A DNA stretch of 35,141 bases from Nocardiopsis listeri (GCF_020741345.1 NZ_DYZD01000260.1:1-35141); one strand, 5' to 3'; shown: positions 1 to 8,027, counted from the stretch's first letter. Notes: generated from the sequence alone by a model not told the origin. A program made the numbers and translations.

Positions 1-1
1 C

Positions 2-364
2 ACCCAGCGCGCCCTGGTGCGAATGCTGCGCGACGCGGGAGCCGCCGAGGTGCACGTGCGCATCTCCAGCCCACCCGTCCTATGGCCGTGCTACTACGGC
101 ATCGACTTCGCCACCCGCGCCGAGCTCATCGCCGCGAACCTGTCGGTGGAGGAGATCGCCGAGTCCGTCAACGCGGACTCGTTGGCCTACGTGGACCTGG
201 ACGAGCTCATCGCCGCGTCCGAGCAGCCCAAGGACCAACTGTGCCGCGCCTGCTTCGACGGGGTGTACCCGCTCCAGGTCGACGCCGAATCCCAGGGCAA
301 GCACCTGCTGGAGAAGGCCTGCGGCACCCCCGAGGGCTCCGCGCTGGCATCGAACCAGAAGTAG
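2..364 (+). CDS. purF: Amidophosphoribosyltransferase, C-terminal end (partial)
   Basis: This is the last 120 codons of PurF, which uses glutamine and PRPP to make phosphoribosylamine, the first step of de novo purine synthesis in the cytoplasm. The reading frame is open from base 2 and the 5' part lies outside the window. The stretch VHVRISSPPV followed by YGIDFATRAELIA is characteristic of the region after the PRPP site in PurF. The tail is short and ends at TAG 362-364. purM follows 126 bases downstream on the same strand, the usual actinobacterial order. Recognition rests on the motif and on the purM neighbour, and I am confident of it. Confidence 0.95.
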   Translation, partial: TQRALVRMLRDAGAAEVHVRISSPPVLWPCYYGIDFATRAELIAANLSVEEIAESVNADSLAYVDLDELIAASEQPKDQLCRACFDGVYPLQVDAESQGKHLLEKACGTPEGSALASNQK

Positions 365-369
365 TCACC

Positions 370-397
370 GTGCGGCGGGCCCTGGTGCCCACCGCAC
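370..397 (+). terminator. Hairpin just after purF
   Basis: GTGCGG (370-375) pairs with CCGCAC (392-397), and an inner GGC/GCC extends the structure across an internal loop. It begins 6 bases after the purF stop and has no T-tract. It could end or weaken transcription between purF and purM, or protect the purF 3' end. Confidence 0.4.
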
Positions 398-490
398 GCT
401 CATCTGTCCGGCCGGATCCTTCGGCGTGCCCTCTTCAGGGGGCGGCGGAACGAACCGAGCAGATCATCCGAATACACGAGGAGAACTCGC

Positions 491-1555
491 GTGGCAGCCG
501 ACAGCACAGGGACGAAGGGCGCGTACGCGGCGGCGGGCGTCGACATCGCCGCCGGTGAGCGCGCCGTCGACCTGATGAAGCGTCACGTCGCGCGTACGCG
601 CCGACCCGAGCAGGTCACCGACGCCAGCGGTTTCGCCGGCCTGTTCCGCCTGGACACGGCCAAGTACAAGGACCCGGTCCTGGCCACGTCCACCGACGGC
701 GTGGGCACCAAGGTGATGCTCGCCCGGCAGATGGACAGGCACGACACCATCGGCGTCGACCTGGTCGCGATGGTCGTCGACGACCTGGTGGTCAGCGGGG
801 CCGAGCCGCTCTTCATGACCGACTACATCGCCACCGGATCGGTGGTGCCCGAGCGCATCGCGGAGATCGTCGGCGGGATCGCCGAGGGTTGTCACCAGGC
901 GGGCTGCGCGCTGATCGGTGGGGAGACCGCCGAGCACCCGGGGGCGATGGAGGCCGACGAGTACGACCTGGCCGGCGCCGGAACCGGTGTGGTCGAGGGC
1001 GACGCCATCCTGGGCCCGGATCGGGTCCGCGAAGGCGACGTCGTGATCGCGATGGGTTCGTCCGGCCCGCACTCCAACGGCTATTCGCTGGTGCGCCACA
1101 TCGTGGACTCCGCCGGGCTGGACCTTCGTGCCGAGGTTCCGGAGCTGGGCGGTGTGCTGGGCGAGGTCCTGCTCACCCCGACCCGGGTCTACGCCAAGGA
1201 CTGCGTGGCGCTGACCGAGGCGGTGGAGGTTCACGCCTACTCGCACATCACCGGCGGCGGCCTGGCTGCCAACCTGTCCCGGTCCCTGCCCGAGGGCCTG
1301 GCAGCCGAACTGGACCGTTCCACCTGGGCCCCGCTCCCGGTCTTCGATTACCTGGCCGACAAGGGCGGTGTCTCCCGCCAGGACATGGAGGCCACGTTCA
1401 ACATGGGTGTGGGCATGGTGGCGATCGTGGCGGCGACGGACGCCGAACGCGCGCTCCGAGTGCTCGCCGAACGGGAGGTCCCGGCCTGGCGTCTGGGCAC
1501 GGTGAAGAACGGTGCCGGCCTCGCCACACTGAAGGGCGAGTACCGGCGAGCGTGA
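491..1555 (+). CDS. purM: Phosphoribosylformylglycinamidine cyclo-ligase (AIR synthetase)
   Basis: PurM closes the imidazole ring: it converts FGAM and ATP to aminoimidazole ribonucleotide, the fifth step of purine synthesis. The product is 354 aa, the usual length. The ATP-binding signature STDGVGTK lies at about residues 67-74, GGETAEHPG at 143-151 and GSSGPHSNGYS near 189-199, all typical of the PurM/SelD/HypE superfamily. The GTG start at 491 has a good ribosome site, GAGGAGA at 478-484, with a 6-base spacer. It lies downstream of purF on the same strand and faces the DUF3073 gene. A strong hairpin follows at 1571-1614. The gene is intact throughout. Confidence 0.97.
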   Translation: MAADSTGTKGAYAAAGVDIAAGERAVDLMKRHVARTRRPEQVTDASGFAGLFRLDTAKYKDPVLATSTDGVGTKVMLARQMDRHDTIGVDLVAMVVDDLVVSGAEPLFMTDYIATGSVVPERIAEIVGGIAEGCHQAGCALIGGETAEHPGAMEADEYDLAGAGTGVVEGDAILGPDRVREGDVVIAMGSSGPHSNGYSLVRHIVDSAGLDLRAEVPELGGVLGEVLLTPTRVYAKDCVALTEAVEVHAYSHITGGGLAANLSRSLPEGLAAELDRSTWAPLPVFDYLADKGGVSRQDMEATFNMGVGMVAIVAATDAERALRVLAEREVPAWRLGTVKNGAGLATLKGEYRRA

Positions 1556-1570
1556 GAAAAACGGACGCGA

Positions 1571-1614
1571 ATATAGCCGGTGCGAACCACCTGCGTGGTT
1601 CGCACCGGCTATAT
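1571..1614. terminator. Perfect 20-bp stem terminator between convergent purM and DUF3073 genes
   Basis: Bases 1571-1590 are the exact reverse complement of 1595-1614, leaving the 4-base loop CTGC. It lies 15 bases after the purM stop and about 90 bases past the stop of the oppositely oriented DUF3073 gene, so it can serve both. There is no T-run on either side. Confidence 0.85.
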
Positions 1615-1706
1615 CCACCTGTCCGCGACGGCTTCCGGTGTGAAGCCGTGGCCGCTACAGGTCAGCGATTGATTCCGAGCGACCTGAAAGTCTCGGCGAC
1701 GTGTGA

Positions 1707-1934
1707 CTACTTGTCGGAGTCCGAGTACTTGTCGGCAAGATCCGCGTAACGGTCGACCAGGTCATCGTGAGGCTCAGCGTAGGGATCGTCCGGACCCGAC
1801 GGTCCGGAGGGAGACCCCTCATCCTCAGCGACACCCAGCTCCGACCGCAGCCGATCAAGGTCGGTCCCGCCGGTGCTGTACTTGAGCTTCCGGGCGACCT
1901 TCTGCTGCTTGGCCTTGGCTCGGCCGCGCCCCAT
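1707..1934 (-). CDS. DUF3073 family small protein
   Basis: This 75-aa protein opens with MGRGRAKAKQQKVARKLKYS, the highly conserved basic N-terminus of the DUF3073 family found across Actinobacteria. The second half is acidic (DDPYAEPHDDLVDRYADLADKYSDSDK region), so charge is strongly split between the two ends. No enzymatic motif or membrane segment is present and the function is unknown. The basic head suggests nucleic-acid or ribosome contact, which is inference only. It sits opposite purM in the same relative place as its Streptomyces homologue. The ATG at 1934 is the only reasonable start because the conserved block begins there. Confidence 0.9.
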   Translation of the reverse strand: MGRGRAKAKQQKVARKLKYSTGGTDLDRLRSELGVAEDEGSPSGPSGPDDPYAEPHDDLVDRYADLADKYSDSDK

Positions 1935-2187
1935 TGGCTCGACCCCCTCAACGATTGGGTTCCGACGAACCCCAGATCACTTACTAACCCGCAGTACCAG
2001 GCTGATGGCCGTCAAACGCGACTGACGGCCGGCGCCAGCTTACGTACACACACAACCGTACCTGGTCGGACCGCGCCGTGCCTACGCCACCCGGGGGTGA
2101 CGGGTGTGGTGTGCGCACGAAAGCCTGTCCCGCCAGGTGTTTCTCACGGTGAGTGTCAGAGGCAACGATCTGTGCCACGATGCGATC

Positions 2188-3021
2188 GTGCTGCCCTACA
2201 CCGCGTACCTACGCGTCTACCAACCGATCGCGTCCTTCCCTCCGCGTGACCGACGGTACTGGGAGGAGTACGCCACGTCCGAGGATCGGCCGAAACGGAT
2301 CAACGCCCTGGCCGCCGAACAGGCGGAGAACCTGGGGCGGACCATCGGCACTCCCCCGGTCGTCGCCCCCGCCCAGGAGAGCGGGGACGCCTACCTGCGC
2401 CGGGTGGAGGAACGGTTGTACGTGTGCCCCTGGCAGACCCGACTGCGCTGCTGGCGCTCCTTCGACGAGTTCGCCACGGACATGCCCAAGCCCCTCGTCG
2501 AGGCCTTCGTTCCCAGGCAGGAGGCGTCTCGGGCGGAGACCGGTTACCGACAGTGGCGCGAGTCGGGAGCACAGACCAAGCCGTTCATCCTGTCGAGCAC
2601 GTGGACGATACCGGTGCCGTGGTTCGTGCCCTTCGAACACCGGGAGCGCTGCCTGGTGCTGTCGGCCGACACCACCAGGACGTTGCTGTACCTGACACAC
2701 ACCTCCCAGGCCCGCCGACGCCTGGAGCACACGGTGGCGGTGCTGCGGGAGAACATCGGGGAACACGCGATCTCGGGGTCGATCGAACGGCTCGTGGACT
2801 GGTTGGAGTCCGTCGCCCACCCCGACTCCCTGCTGGAATTGGACTACGGGGGGCTGCCGCACCTGCTCAGCGACGACCACCTGAGCGAGGACCACTCGGT
2901 GGCGGAGATCTCCGACGCGATCGAGGCGTTGGCCAAGGGCGACGGAGGTCGTGTCGTGGAGCTGCGCCGACGCATCACCCGCCGATGGAAGTCTGTGCGC
3001 GCCCTGGAGCACGCCAACTGA
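2188..3021 (+). CDS. Conserved actinobacterial hypothetical protein upstream of bldC
   Basis: The product is 277 aa from GTG 2188 and starts LPYTAYLRVYQPIASFPPRD, which I recognise as the conserved opening of a protein found between DUF3073 and bldC in many actinobacteria. It appears soluble, with several WxR/RxW motifs (YWEEYA, WQTRLRCWRSF, WRESG) and no signal peptide or transmembrane segment. The frame is open upstream to 2104, but those extra residues do not resemble the family, so I place the start at 2188, although no strong ribosome site is visible. The function is unknown. The constant neighbourhood with a developmental regulator suggests a housekeeping or developmental role, which is inference. 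Confidence 0.8.
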   Translation: MLPYTAYLRVYQPIASFPPRDRRYWEEYATSEDRPKRINALAAEQAENLGRTIGTPPVVAPAQESGDAYLRRVEERLYVCPWQTRLRCWRSFDEFATDMPKPLVEAFVPRQEASRAETGYRQWRESGAQTKPFILSSTWTIPVPWFVPFEHRERCLVLSADTTRTLLYLTHTSQARRRLEHTVAVLRENIGEHAISGSIERLVDWLESVAHPDSLLELDYGGLPHLLSDDHLSEDHSVAEISDAIEALAKGDGGRVVELRRRITRRWKSVRALEHAN

Positions 3022-3129
3022 GGGTCATGGACCCATCAGGTTTTCGTGGACGACCACGATGACGTTGTCGTCATTCCGGGCCGGAAACGGTGGAACGCCA
3101 CGCCGATGCACAACCTGGTACACCAGGTT
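3022..3129. repeat. Chain of consecutive short inverted repeats after the conserved hypothetical gene
   Basis: Six small perfect inverted repeats stand almost end to end: GGGTC-ATG-GACCC (3022-3034), CGTGG-ACGA-CCACG (3045-3058), ATGACG-TTGT-CGTCAT (3059-3074), TTCCGG-G-CCGGAA (3074-3086), GTGG-AACG-CCAC (3090-3101) and AACCTGGT-AC-ACCAGGTT (3112-3129). The first starts directly after the stop codon. They could form a compound terminator, a structured 3' end, or a set of binding sites. No coding sequence is convincing here. Confidence 0.6.
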
Positions 3130-3726
3130 TCTCACCCCATCCCGAGCTTCTTTCCGCACGTGACGGCGTTGTGGAACCCGGTCCCATTCGCCCGCGACAT
3201 CAAGGGTGGTGAAACTGGGCATAACGCCCGATAGGGATCGACGTAGACTGTAGTGAGTCGGTCACCGAGTGCACTCTGAGTAACCGAGAAACCCTTGCCA
3301 CGCCGCGAATCCGCGTAACCCGACCCATTGGCCGAAGCGGACGAGCGCACGAGGCGCGAAACCGCCCATCTCCTTCCAGAAGGCGACCGATCAAGGGCTC
3401 GCCCCTCTCCCCCGAGCTCGGCATCCGGGTTTCGGTCAGGTCTGCCCTAGCACTTCGGGCACTCCGGATCGAGAAAAACGAGGCCTGAGAACGAAGTTTT
3501 GACCGAATACGCCACATGCCACTAAACGTGTCGCTAGAATCACTTAGCGTGACGCGATCACGGGCGGCTTTCGAGGGCCTCCCACGTGCAAAGTTGCTTG
3601 GAGTGGTCGCGCAATCACCTCGGGTGATGCCAGTATGGACTTAGACGACATACTGGACATCCGGGCCAAGTGCCAGGAAAAAGGCTCAAGGATCGGCACA
3701 CAGATCCAGGAGGAGAGGCCGTACAC
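3130..3726 (+). promoter_or_regulatory. Long untranslated region and putative promoters upstream of bldC
   Basis: About 600 bases without a credible gene precede bldC. Possible -10 elements are TAGACT (3243-3248) and TAGAAT (3535-3540). TTGACC (3499-3504) lies 17 bases before CTAAAC (3522-3527). A small inverted repeat GGGC-ATAAC-GCCC lies just before the first -10. A long regulated leader fits a developmental regulator, but transcription starts cannot be fixed from sequence alone. Confidence 0.4.
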
Positions 3727-3930
3727 ATGTCAACTCGCACGCCCGAGGCGGAACCCCTGTTGACCCCCGCCGAGGTTGCCACCATGTTCCGCGTGGACCC
3801 CAAGACCGTGACACGCTGGGCCAAGGCGGGCAAGCTGACCTCGATCCGCACCCTGGGCGGCCACCGCCGCTACCGCGAAACCGAGGTCCGCGCTCTGTTG
3901 GCCGGTATCCCGAGCCAGCGTACGGAGTGA
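3727..3930 (+). CDS. bldC: BldC, MerR-like developmental DNA-binding protein
   Basis: This 67-aa protein is a single winged helix-turn-helix domain of the MerR type with no effector domain. LLTPAEVATMFRVDPKTVTR is the helix-turn-helix and GGHRRYRETEVRALL is the wing and following helix; the protein is nearly identical to Streptomyces BldC as I remember it. In Streptomyces, BldC binds variable numbers of direct repeats cooperatively and holds back entry into development. The ATG at 3727 follows AGGAGGAG (3708-3715) and matches the known N-terminus (MSTRTPEAEPLLTP); the frame extends upstream but should not be used. It stands alone with its own long leader and a strong terminator. Confidence 0.95.
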   Translation: MSTRTPEAEPLLTPAEVATMFRVDPKTVTRWAKAGKLTSIRTLGGHRRYRETEVRALLAGIPSQRTE

Positions 3931-3962
3931 TCTCCCCGGTCTGTGCCGATTCCGGGGGGAGC

Positions 3963-3981
3963 GGCCGGACGGGCTCCGGCC
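3963..3981. repeat. Small hairpin after bldC
   Basis: GGCCGGA (3963-3969) and TCCGGCC (3975-3981) form a 7-bp stem with a 5-base loop, 32 bases after the bldC stop. It may help protect the 3' end together with the stronger hairpin just downstream. Confidence 0.4.
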
Positions 3982-4000
3982 ACTGAGGACAAGAAGTGCC

Positions 4001-4033
4001 TGGGCGGGTCACCTGGATGAGGTGACCCGCCCA
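4001..4033. terminator. bldC terminator, 14-bp perfect stem
   Basis: TGGGCGGGTCACCT (4001-4014) pairs exactly with AGGTGACCCGCCCA (4020-4033) around the loop GGATG, and TTCTCG follows. It lies between bldC and the convergent LATTG-protein gene and may serve both. Confidence 0.85.
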
Positions 4034-4161
4034 TTCTCGTGCGTTCGAAAGCTCGTTGAAGAGCCGCCAAGGCCGGACCGGACCGTGGACGACCGGGGAC
4101 TTCGTCCTCACCCACGTTGTCCGGAACAGGTCCTCCGAGTTCGACCGGAACACCGGTCGGA

Positions 4162-5388
4162 TCAGTCCTCGATCCGGTCGTCCATGGCCGTGGTGCGTTT
4201 GCGGGCCAGGAAGGTCGCGGTCGCGCCGCCGCCCACCGCGACCACCGCGGCGGTGATCAGCGCGGCGATCGAACTTCCGGTCGTCGCGAGCCGACGGCTC
4301 GGAGCCGCCGCCTCCTCGCCGGGCTTCTCCCCGCGTTCGCCACGCTCCGCGCGTTCGCCGCCCTCGTCACCGTTCTCCGTCTCGGTCGCGTGGGTGGAAC
4401 CGATCGCCCACGTGTCCGCGAAGTCGACCGCGAACCCGTTCTCGGCGGAGGGGTCGCCCACCTGGACCCACACGGTCAGGGCGGAACGGACACCCTCGCC
4501 CTTCCAACCCTCCTGGTCGTCCTCGAAACCGCTCTCGTGCTCGATGAAGCGGACGCTGACGGGAACCTCCTCGGCCGTCTCACCGTCGGCGTCGAGGACC
4601 TCCAAGGTGTCCTCCGCGGTGTACTCGCCCTCGAAGTCGGGGATCGGTACACCGAAGGCGGTCAACTCCCCGTACTCCAGGGTGGCCTCGGTCCTGCCGT
4701 CGTAGCCCGCGGCGGCGGTGGAGCGCACGTCCTCCAGGGTGAACTCGATCGAGTTGCCGTCGGTGGAGACGTTCTCGGACTCACCCTCGCCAAGGATCAC
4801 CACGTCCTCCGAGGTCGGGGACTCGCCGGGCGAGGGCGAAGGCTCCTCGAAGGGTGTGTCCGGGGTGGGTTCGTCGGCCTGCTGCCGATCCCGCTCGGGC
4901 GGAGTCCACGAGCCACCGTTCTCGCTCCCCCCGGAGTCGTCGTCCTCCGGCGCGTCGGTGGGCCCGTCCTCGGAACCGTCCGAGGGGCTCGACGAAGGTT
5001 CCTTCACACCATCGGGCAGGTCGATCATGCCGAGGTCGACCAGGTCCTCCACGCCGAGTCGGACCCGGGCCTGATCGACCCTCGCCTGTGAACTCGCGCC
5101 GGTCCCGTCCGCCACCAAGGTCCGGCTCTCGCCCTGGACCCGCGTGTACCCGGCCAACGGGCCGAGGAGGGGGTCGGCGGCGGACTCGTCCTGGCGTTCC
5201 CCACCGAAACTGATCGCCGTGGAGTAGCCGGTGACCAGATCGCCGTCGGCCACCCAGGCCTGCGCGCTGGCCCAGACCAGCGGACTCGCGGAGGCGGGGG
5301 CCGCGGAGGCCACGCCGAGCGCGCCCAGCGCCACGAACAGCGTGCCGCCGGCGATCAGTCGGCGAGCGGACGGTACGGCGGGAGTCAC
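4162..5388 (-). CDS. Sortase-anchored (LATTG) secreted surface protein
   Basis: The product is 408 aa from GTG 5388, which follows AGGAG at a good distance; the open frame upstream (to 5592) is Arg/Pro-rich shadow. Residues 1-35 are a signal peptide (RRLIAGGTLFVALGALGVAS, then ASA). Residues 37-127 form one domain, 128-193 a Ser/Pro/Glu/Asp linker, and about 210-340 a second beta-rich domain. The end is a textbook sorting signal: LATTG at 367-371, a hydrophobic stretch, then RKR. LAxTG is the motif used by class E sortases of actinobacteria, so covalent attachment to peptidoglycan is likely. No sortase gene lies in the window. The domains resemble the SCO1860-type LAETG proteins only loosely and the role is unknown. 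It is convergent with bldC. Confidence 0.85.
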   Translation of the reverse strand: MTPAVPSARRLIAGGTLFVALGALGVASAAPASASPLVWASAQAWVADGDLVTGYSTAISFGGERQDESAADPLLGPLAGYTRVQGESRTLVADGTGASSQARVDQARVRLGVEDLVDLGMIDLPDGVKEPSSSPSDGSEDGPTDAPEDDDSGGSENGGSWTPPERDRQQADEPTPDTPFEEPSPSPGESPTSEDVVILGEGESENVSTDGNSIEFTLEDVRSTAAAGYDGRTEATLEYGELTAFGVPIPDFEGEYTAEDTLEVLDADGETAEEVPVSVRFIEHESGFEDDQEGWKGEGVRSALTVWVQVGDPSAENGFAVDFADTWAIGSTHATETENGDEGGERAERGERGEKPGEEAAAPSRRLATTGSSIAALITAAVVAVGGGATATFLARKRTTAMDDRIED

Positions 5389-6132
5389 CACAACACTCCT
5401 GTTGTATCTGGGGGATGCCCGACCCGAGGGTCGGTGCCGCCCCGGTGACTGTGCACCGGAACCGGGGGCACGTTCCGACCTGGTGGCCGGGCGCGGTGTT
5501 TCACGAAAGCTCGAAGAGGGTCTCGAACCGGTCTGGGTGGGCGATCGGGTGGAAACGGGTCGGGTGGAACGCCCGTGCGCGTGGCGGTCCACACCGCGAG
5601 CCTAGTCGCTGGATCACGAAACGGAAACCGTCCTACCGACGACGATGTCATGTCCATGGGGTGACCGTTGGCGGAGCGCGGGGCGATCACGAGTCGGGTT
5701 CGGCGGGTCTTCCAGACCCGGGTCGGAAAGGCCGTCCAACGCCGAGGGGCCCTGGGAACCGCGCGGTTGCCGTGGGTCTCATGACCGTTCCGGCGTCGGC
5801 GGTGGAGCCTGTCGGGGCGACGGGCCGGATGGGCGGCGGCGCCATCGGCGAAGATCGAATCACGAGAACACTGATCACGAACAGATCACGACGATTGTTC
5901 GGCCGCGCCGGGTGGTCGCCACGGAAGGGATCTGTGAAGTTCCTTCCGATCGGTGAACCCTGCCGAGCCGGCGCGTCATTGAAGTTTCCATAAGCAGGAA
6001 GGCATCCGGACTCCGTTGCTTTCTCGCATAGAGATATTCGGAGCTTTGTCCGCTTTCGGACCTTCGACATGGAACGTTCGTCACCCTTTGTGGGGGTACG
6101 GCCGGGTCTCGTCGACCCGCTAGGTTGTGGGC
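5389..6132. other. Divergent intergenic region with repeated GATCACGA words
   Basis: No convincing gene lies in these 744 bases. ATCACGA occurs on the plus strand at 5613, 5686, 5859, 5874 and 5885 (first base), four of them as GATCACGA. A hairpin CCGACC-CGAG-GGTCGG (5419-5434) lies in the leader of the LATTG-protein gene, and GTCCG-CTTT-CGGAC lies at 6048-6061. The amidase promoter lies at the right edge. Confidence 0.4.
6121..6126 (+). promoter_or_regulatory. Putative -10 element of the amidase gene (leaderless)
   Basis: TAGGTT fits TAnnnT and lies exactly 6 bases before ATG 6133, so transcription would start on or next to the start codon. No Shine-Dalgarno sequence is present. No clear -35 element was found. 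Confidence 0.55.
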
Positions 6133-7017
6133 ATGCTCGACTCCGCACCAACAGAGCGCCCGGGCCGTGTACGCGCCCTGGCCCTGCTCTCGCTCGCGGT
6201 GCTGTTGACCGCGGCCTGTTCAGCACCCGCCGACGGTGCCCCGGACGGCGATCCCACGGCCGCCCCGCCGTTGCCGGGCCCCGAGGACTCGAACGGGGAG
6301 AACGGCGACGATGGGTCCGGGGAGGGCCAGGACGGCGCGGCGAACAAAGACGGCCCGCTGGGCGATCGGGTGGTGGTGATCGATCCCGGGCACAACGGTG
6401 GCAACGCCGCGGCTCCGAGCGAGATCAACAGCCCGGTACAGGTCGGCAACGGCGAGAAGGCCTGCGACACGGTCGGTTCGGAGACCGCGGACGGCTACTC
6501 CGAACACGAGTTCAACTGGGACCTGTCGCTTCTCGTCCAGGAGCGGTTGGAGGCCGACGGGGTCGAGGTGATCCTCACCCGCGAGGACGACGAGAGTGTC
6601 GGCCCCTGTATCGACAGACGAGCCGAGATCGGCAACGAGGCGAACGCCGACGCCGTGGTGTCCATCCACGCGGACGGCGGCCCGGAGTCCGGCCGCGGAT
6701 TCCACGTCATCACCCCCGGTGAGGTCTCCGGGTTGACCGAGGACATCGTGGAGCCCTCCGCCCTGCTCGCCGAGGACCTCCGACGCGAGTACCTGGAGGG
6801 TAGCGACATCCCCTACGCGGACTACCTCGCCGACGAAGGGCTGGACGAACGCACCGACCTGGGCGGGCTGAACCTGTCCACCGTGCCGAAGGTGTTCCTG
6901 GAGACCGGGAACATGCGCAACCCCGAGGACGCGGAGCTCCTGAGCGACCCCGCCTGGCAGGCGAACGCCGCCGACGCCATCGCCACGGGTCTGGCCACCT
7001 ACCTCATGCGCGACTGA
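6133..7017 (+). CDS. Lipoprotein N-acetylmuramoyl-L-alanine amidase (Amidase_3)
   Basis: The enzyme should cut the bond between N-acetylmuramic acid and the stem peptide of peptidoglycan, acting outside the membrane. The 294-aa product has a lipoprotein signal (LAVLLTAAC, lipidated Cys29), an acidic Gly/Asp/Asn-rich spacer at 30-77 and an Amidase_3 domain from about 78. VVVIDPGHNGG gives zinc ligand His87, SEHEFN gives Glu126, VSIHADGG gives His179 and FLETGN gives catalytic Glu257, so the active site looks complete. A GTG at 6127 is an alternative start, but ATG 6133 fits a leaderless transcript. The LATTG protein is divergent to it, which makes this an envelope locus. Confidence 0.92.
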   Translation: MLDSAPTERPGRVRALALLSLAVLLTAACSAPADGAPDGDPTAAPPLPGPEDSNGENGDDGSGEGQDGAANKDGPLGDRVVVIDPGHNGGNAAAPSEINSPVQVGNGEKACDTVGSETADGYSEHEFNWDLSLLVQERLEADGVEVILTREDDESVGPCIDRRAEIGNEANADAVVSIHADGGPESGRGFHVITPGEVSGLTEDIVEPSALLAEDLRREYLEGSDIPYADYLADEGLDERTDLGGLNLSTVPKVFLETGNMRNPEDAELLSDPAWQANAADAIATGLATYLMRD

Positions 7018-7026
7018 CGCCCTCCC

Positions 7027-7452
7027 TTACGTCCAGGAGGGGGCCACCGAGAAGGGCCGAGGGGCGGGGGACCGGTCGAGGCCGGCGGCTCGGCGTCCTT
7101 GACGTCCGAAGCGGGCGGCGTGTCCTTGTCGCGCTCCCTCGGTGGGGTCCTGTCGTCGCTCTCGGAGTCGTCCTCCTCGGGGCCGAGTCGATGACGGCGT
7201 CGGCCGTGGCGGTCGTGGTGCCGTCGACGGTCGGCCGGCCGCCGATGCCGCCGGAGAAGGAGTCGGAGACCGTCCGTTCCTGGGTGATGCACGTTTCCGA
7301 GACGCCGTCACCACCGACGGCCGAGGCGTGTCCCCAGCCGTAAGTGTCCGCGTGGGCCGGCATCACGGTGGCGATATACCCAGAGCGCCGAGAGCGGCGA
7401 AGGCCGCCCCGCCCTGAAGCACACGTCGAGCACTGAAACGAGCGTTCTTCAA
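7027..7452 (-). pseudogene. Broken gene for a small secreted protein (three one-base losses)
   Basis: A TTG start at 7452 follows AAGGA (7460-7464) at 7 bases. It begins a typical signal peptide (KNARFSARRVLQGGAAFAAL), but the frame stops at 7363-7365. If one G is restored in the GGG at 7379-7381, the reading continues GALGYIATVMPAHADTYGWG, a natural signal-peptide cleavage and mature start. Restoring one C at 7179-7182 gives SAPEEDDSESDD, and one C at 7066-7070 gives an end at 7027 (FSVAPSWT), just short of the amidase stop. The rebuilt protein is about 143 aa with a Gly/Thr-rich front and an acidic, Pro-rich tail. I do not recognise the family. Either the gene is decayed or the assembly lost bases. 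Confidence 0.65.
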
Positions 7453-8027
7453 GATCAATCCTTTTTCGGATCGTTCTGACCCGAGGGAGGTCGGGCCTGG
7501 CCTGGTCGCGCTTTCCACCGCGAAACTCACAAGGCTCGGGAAAACTCACAGGATCTTCGACCAGGGGTCGGACATGGGAGATCGGACAGGACACACAGAA
7601 GTCCTTGACCTGCCACAACGAGGCATGGAATCGACCACGACCCGCGAAGGCCGGGGCCGGAAGAGCCGGTTCCTTCATGTTCGCCTGCTTGACAAGAAAA
7701 ACACAGACGGGAAAGGCATGGAACCGGGGAACCGTATTTCAGAAAGGACACGATGGAGATCGAAAATCACCATTCGTGACGGTGGTCGAAGAATTCAGTG
7801 ATCCTTCGAGAACCGTGTGAACCGTTCGCCGGCACGAGCGTCTCACCTGGAACGGCCCACCGGGGGCTCCGGCTGTTCACGGCCTTTCCGATGGTGCGCG
7901 TCACTCCGCCGACCACCCGACCGCGTCGTTACCCGACCTTCCGGGCGGAACGGGACCTACGTCCACACTCGGCCAGAAACACCGGCCGGCATGGCGCGGG
8001 CCACCCCGCCTCGGCATAATGCGGTCC
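7453..8027. other. Intergenic region, nothing assigned except a promoter at its right edge
   Basis: These 575 bases separate the broken secreted-protein gene from the DivIVA-repeat genes. Open frames are present on both strands, but none shows a ribosome site plus coherent protein character. TTGACA occurs at 7689-7694 without a matching -10. CATAAT at 8015-8020 is the likely -10 of the next gene. Confidence 0.4.
8015..8020 (+). promoter_or_regulatory. Putative -10 element of the small DivIVA-repeat gene (leaderless)
   Basis: CATAAT differs by one base from TATAAT and ends 7 bases before ATG 8028, so the message would begin at or next to the start codon. No ribosome-binding sequence lies between. 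Confidence 0.55.

Noticed and set aside
464-1618. Long open frame on the strand opposite purM
   Set aside because: It mirrors purM exactly, is rich in His, Arg and Gly as antisense frames are in high-GC genes, and has no recognisable domain.
3022-3129. The repeat chain as a CRISPR array
   Set aside because: The stems differ from each other in sequence and there are no identical repeats separated by spacers.
3025-3234. Small frames on both strands in the bldC leader
   Set aside because: Neither has a ribosome site or coding-like composition, and both cover the inverted-repeat chain.
5613-5891. The GATCACGA copies as DnaA boxes or a plasmid origin
   Set aside because: They do not match the TTrTCCACA box, and no replication gene or AT-rich unwinding region is near.
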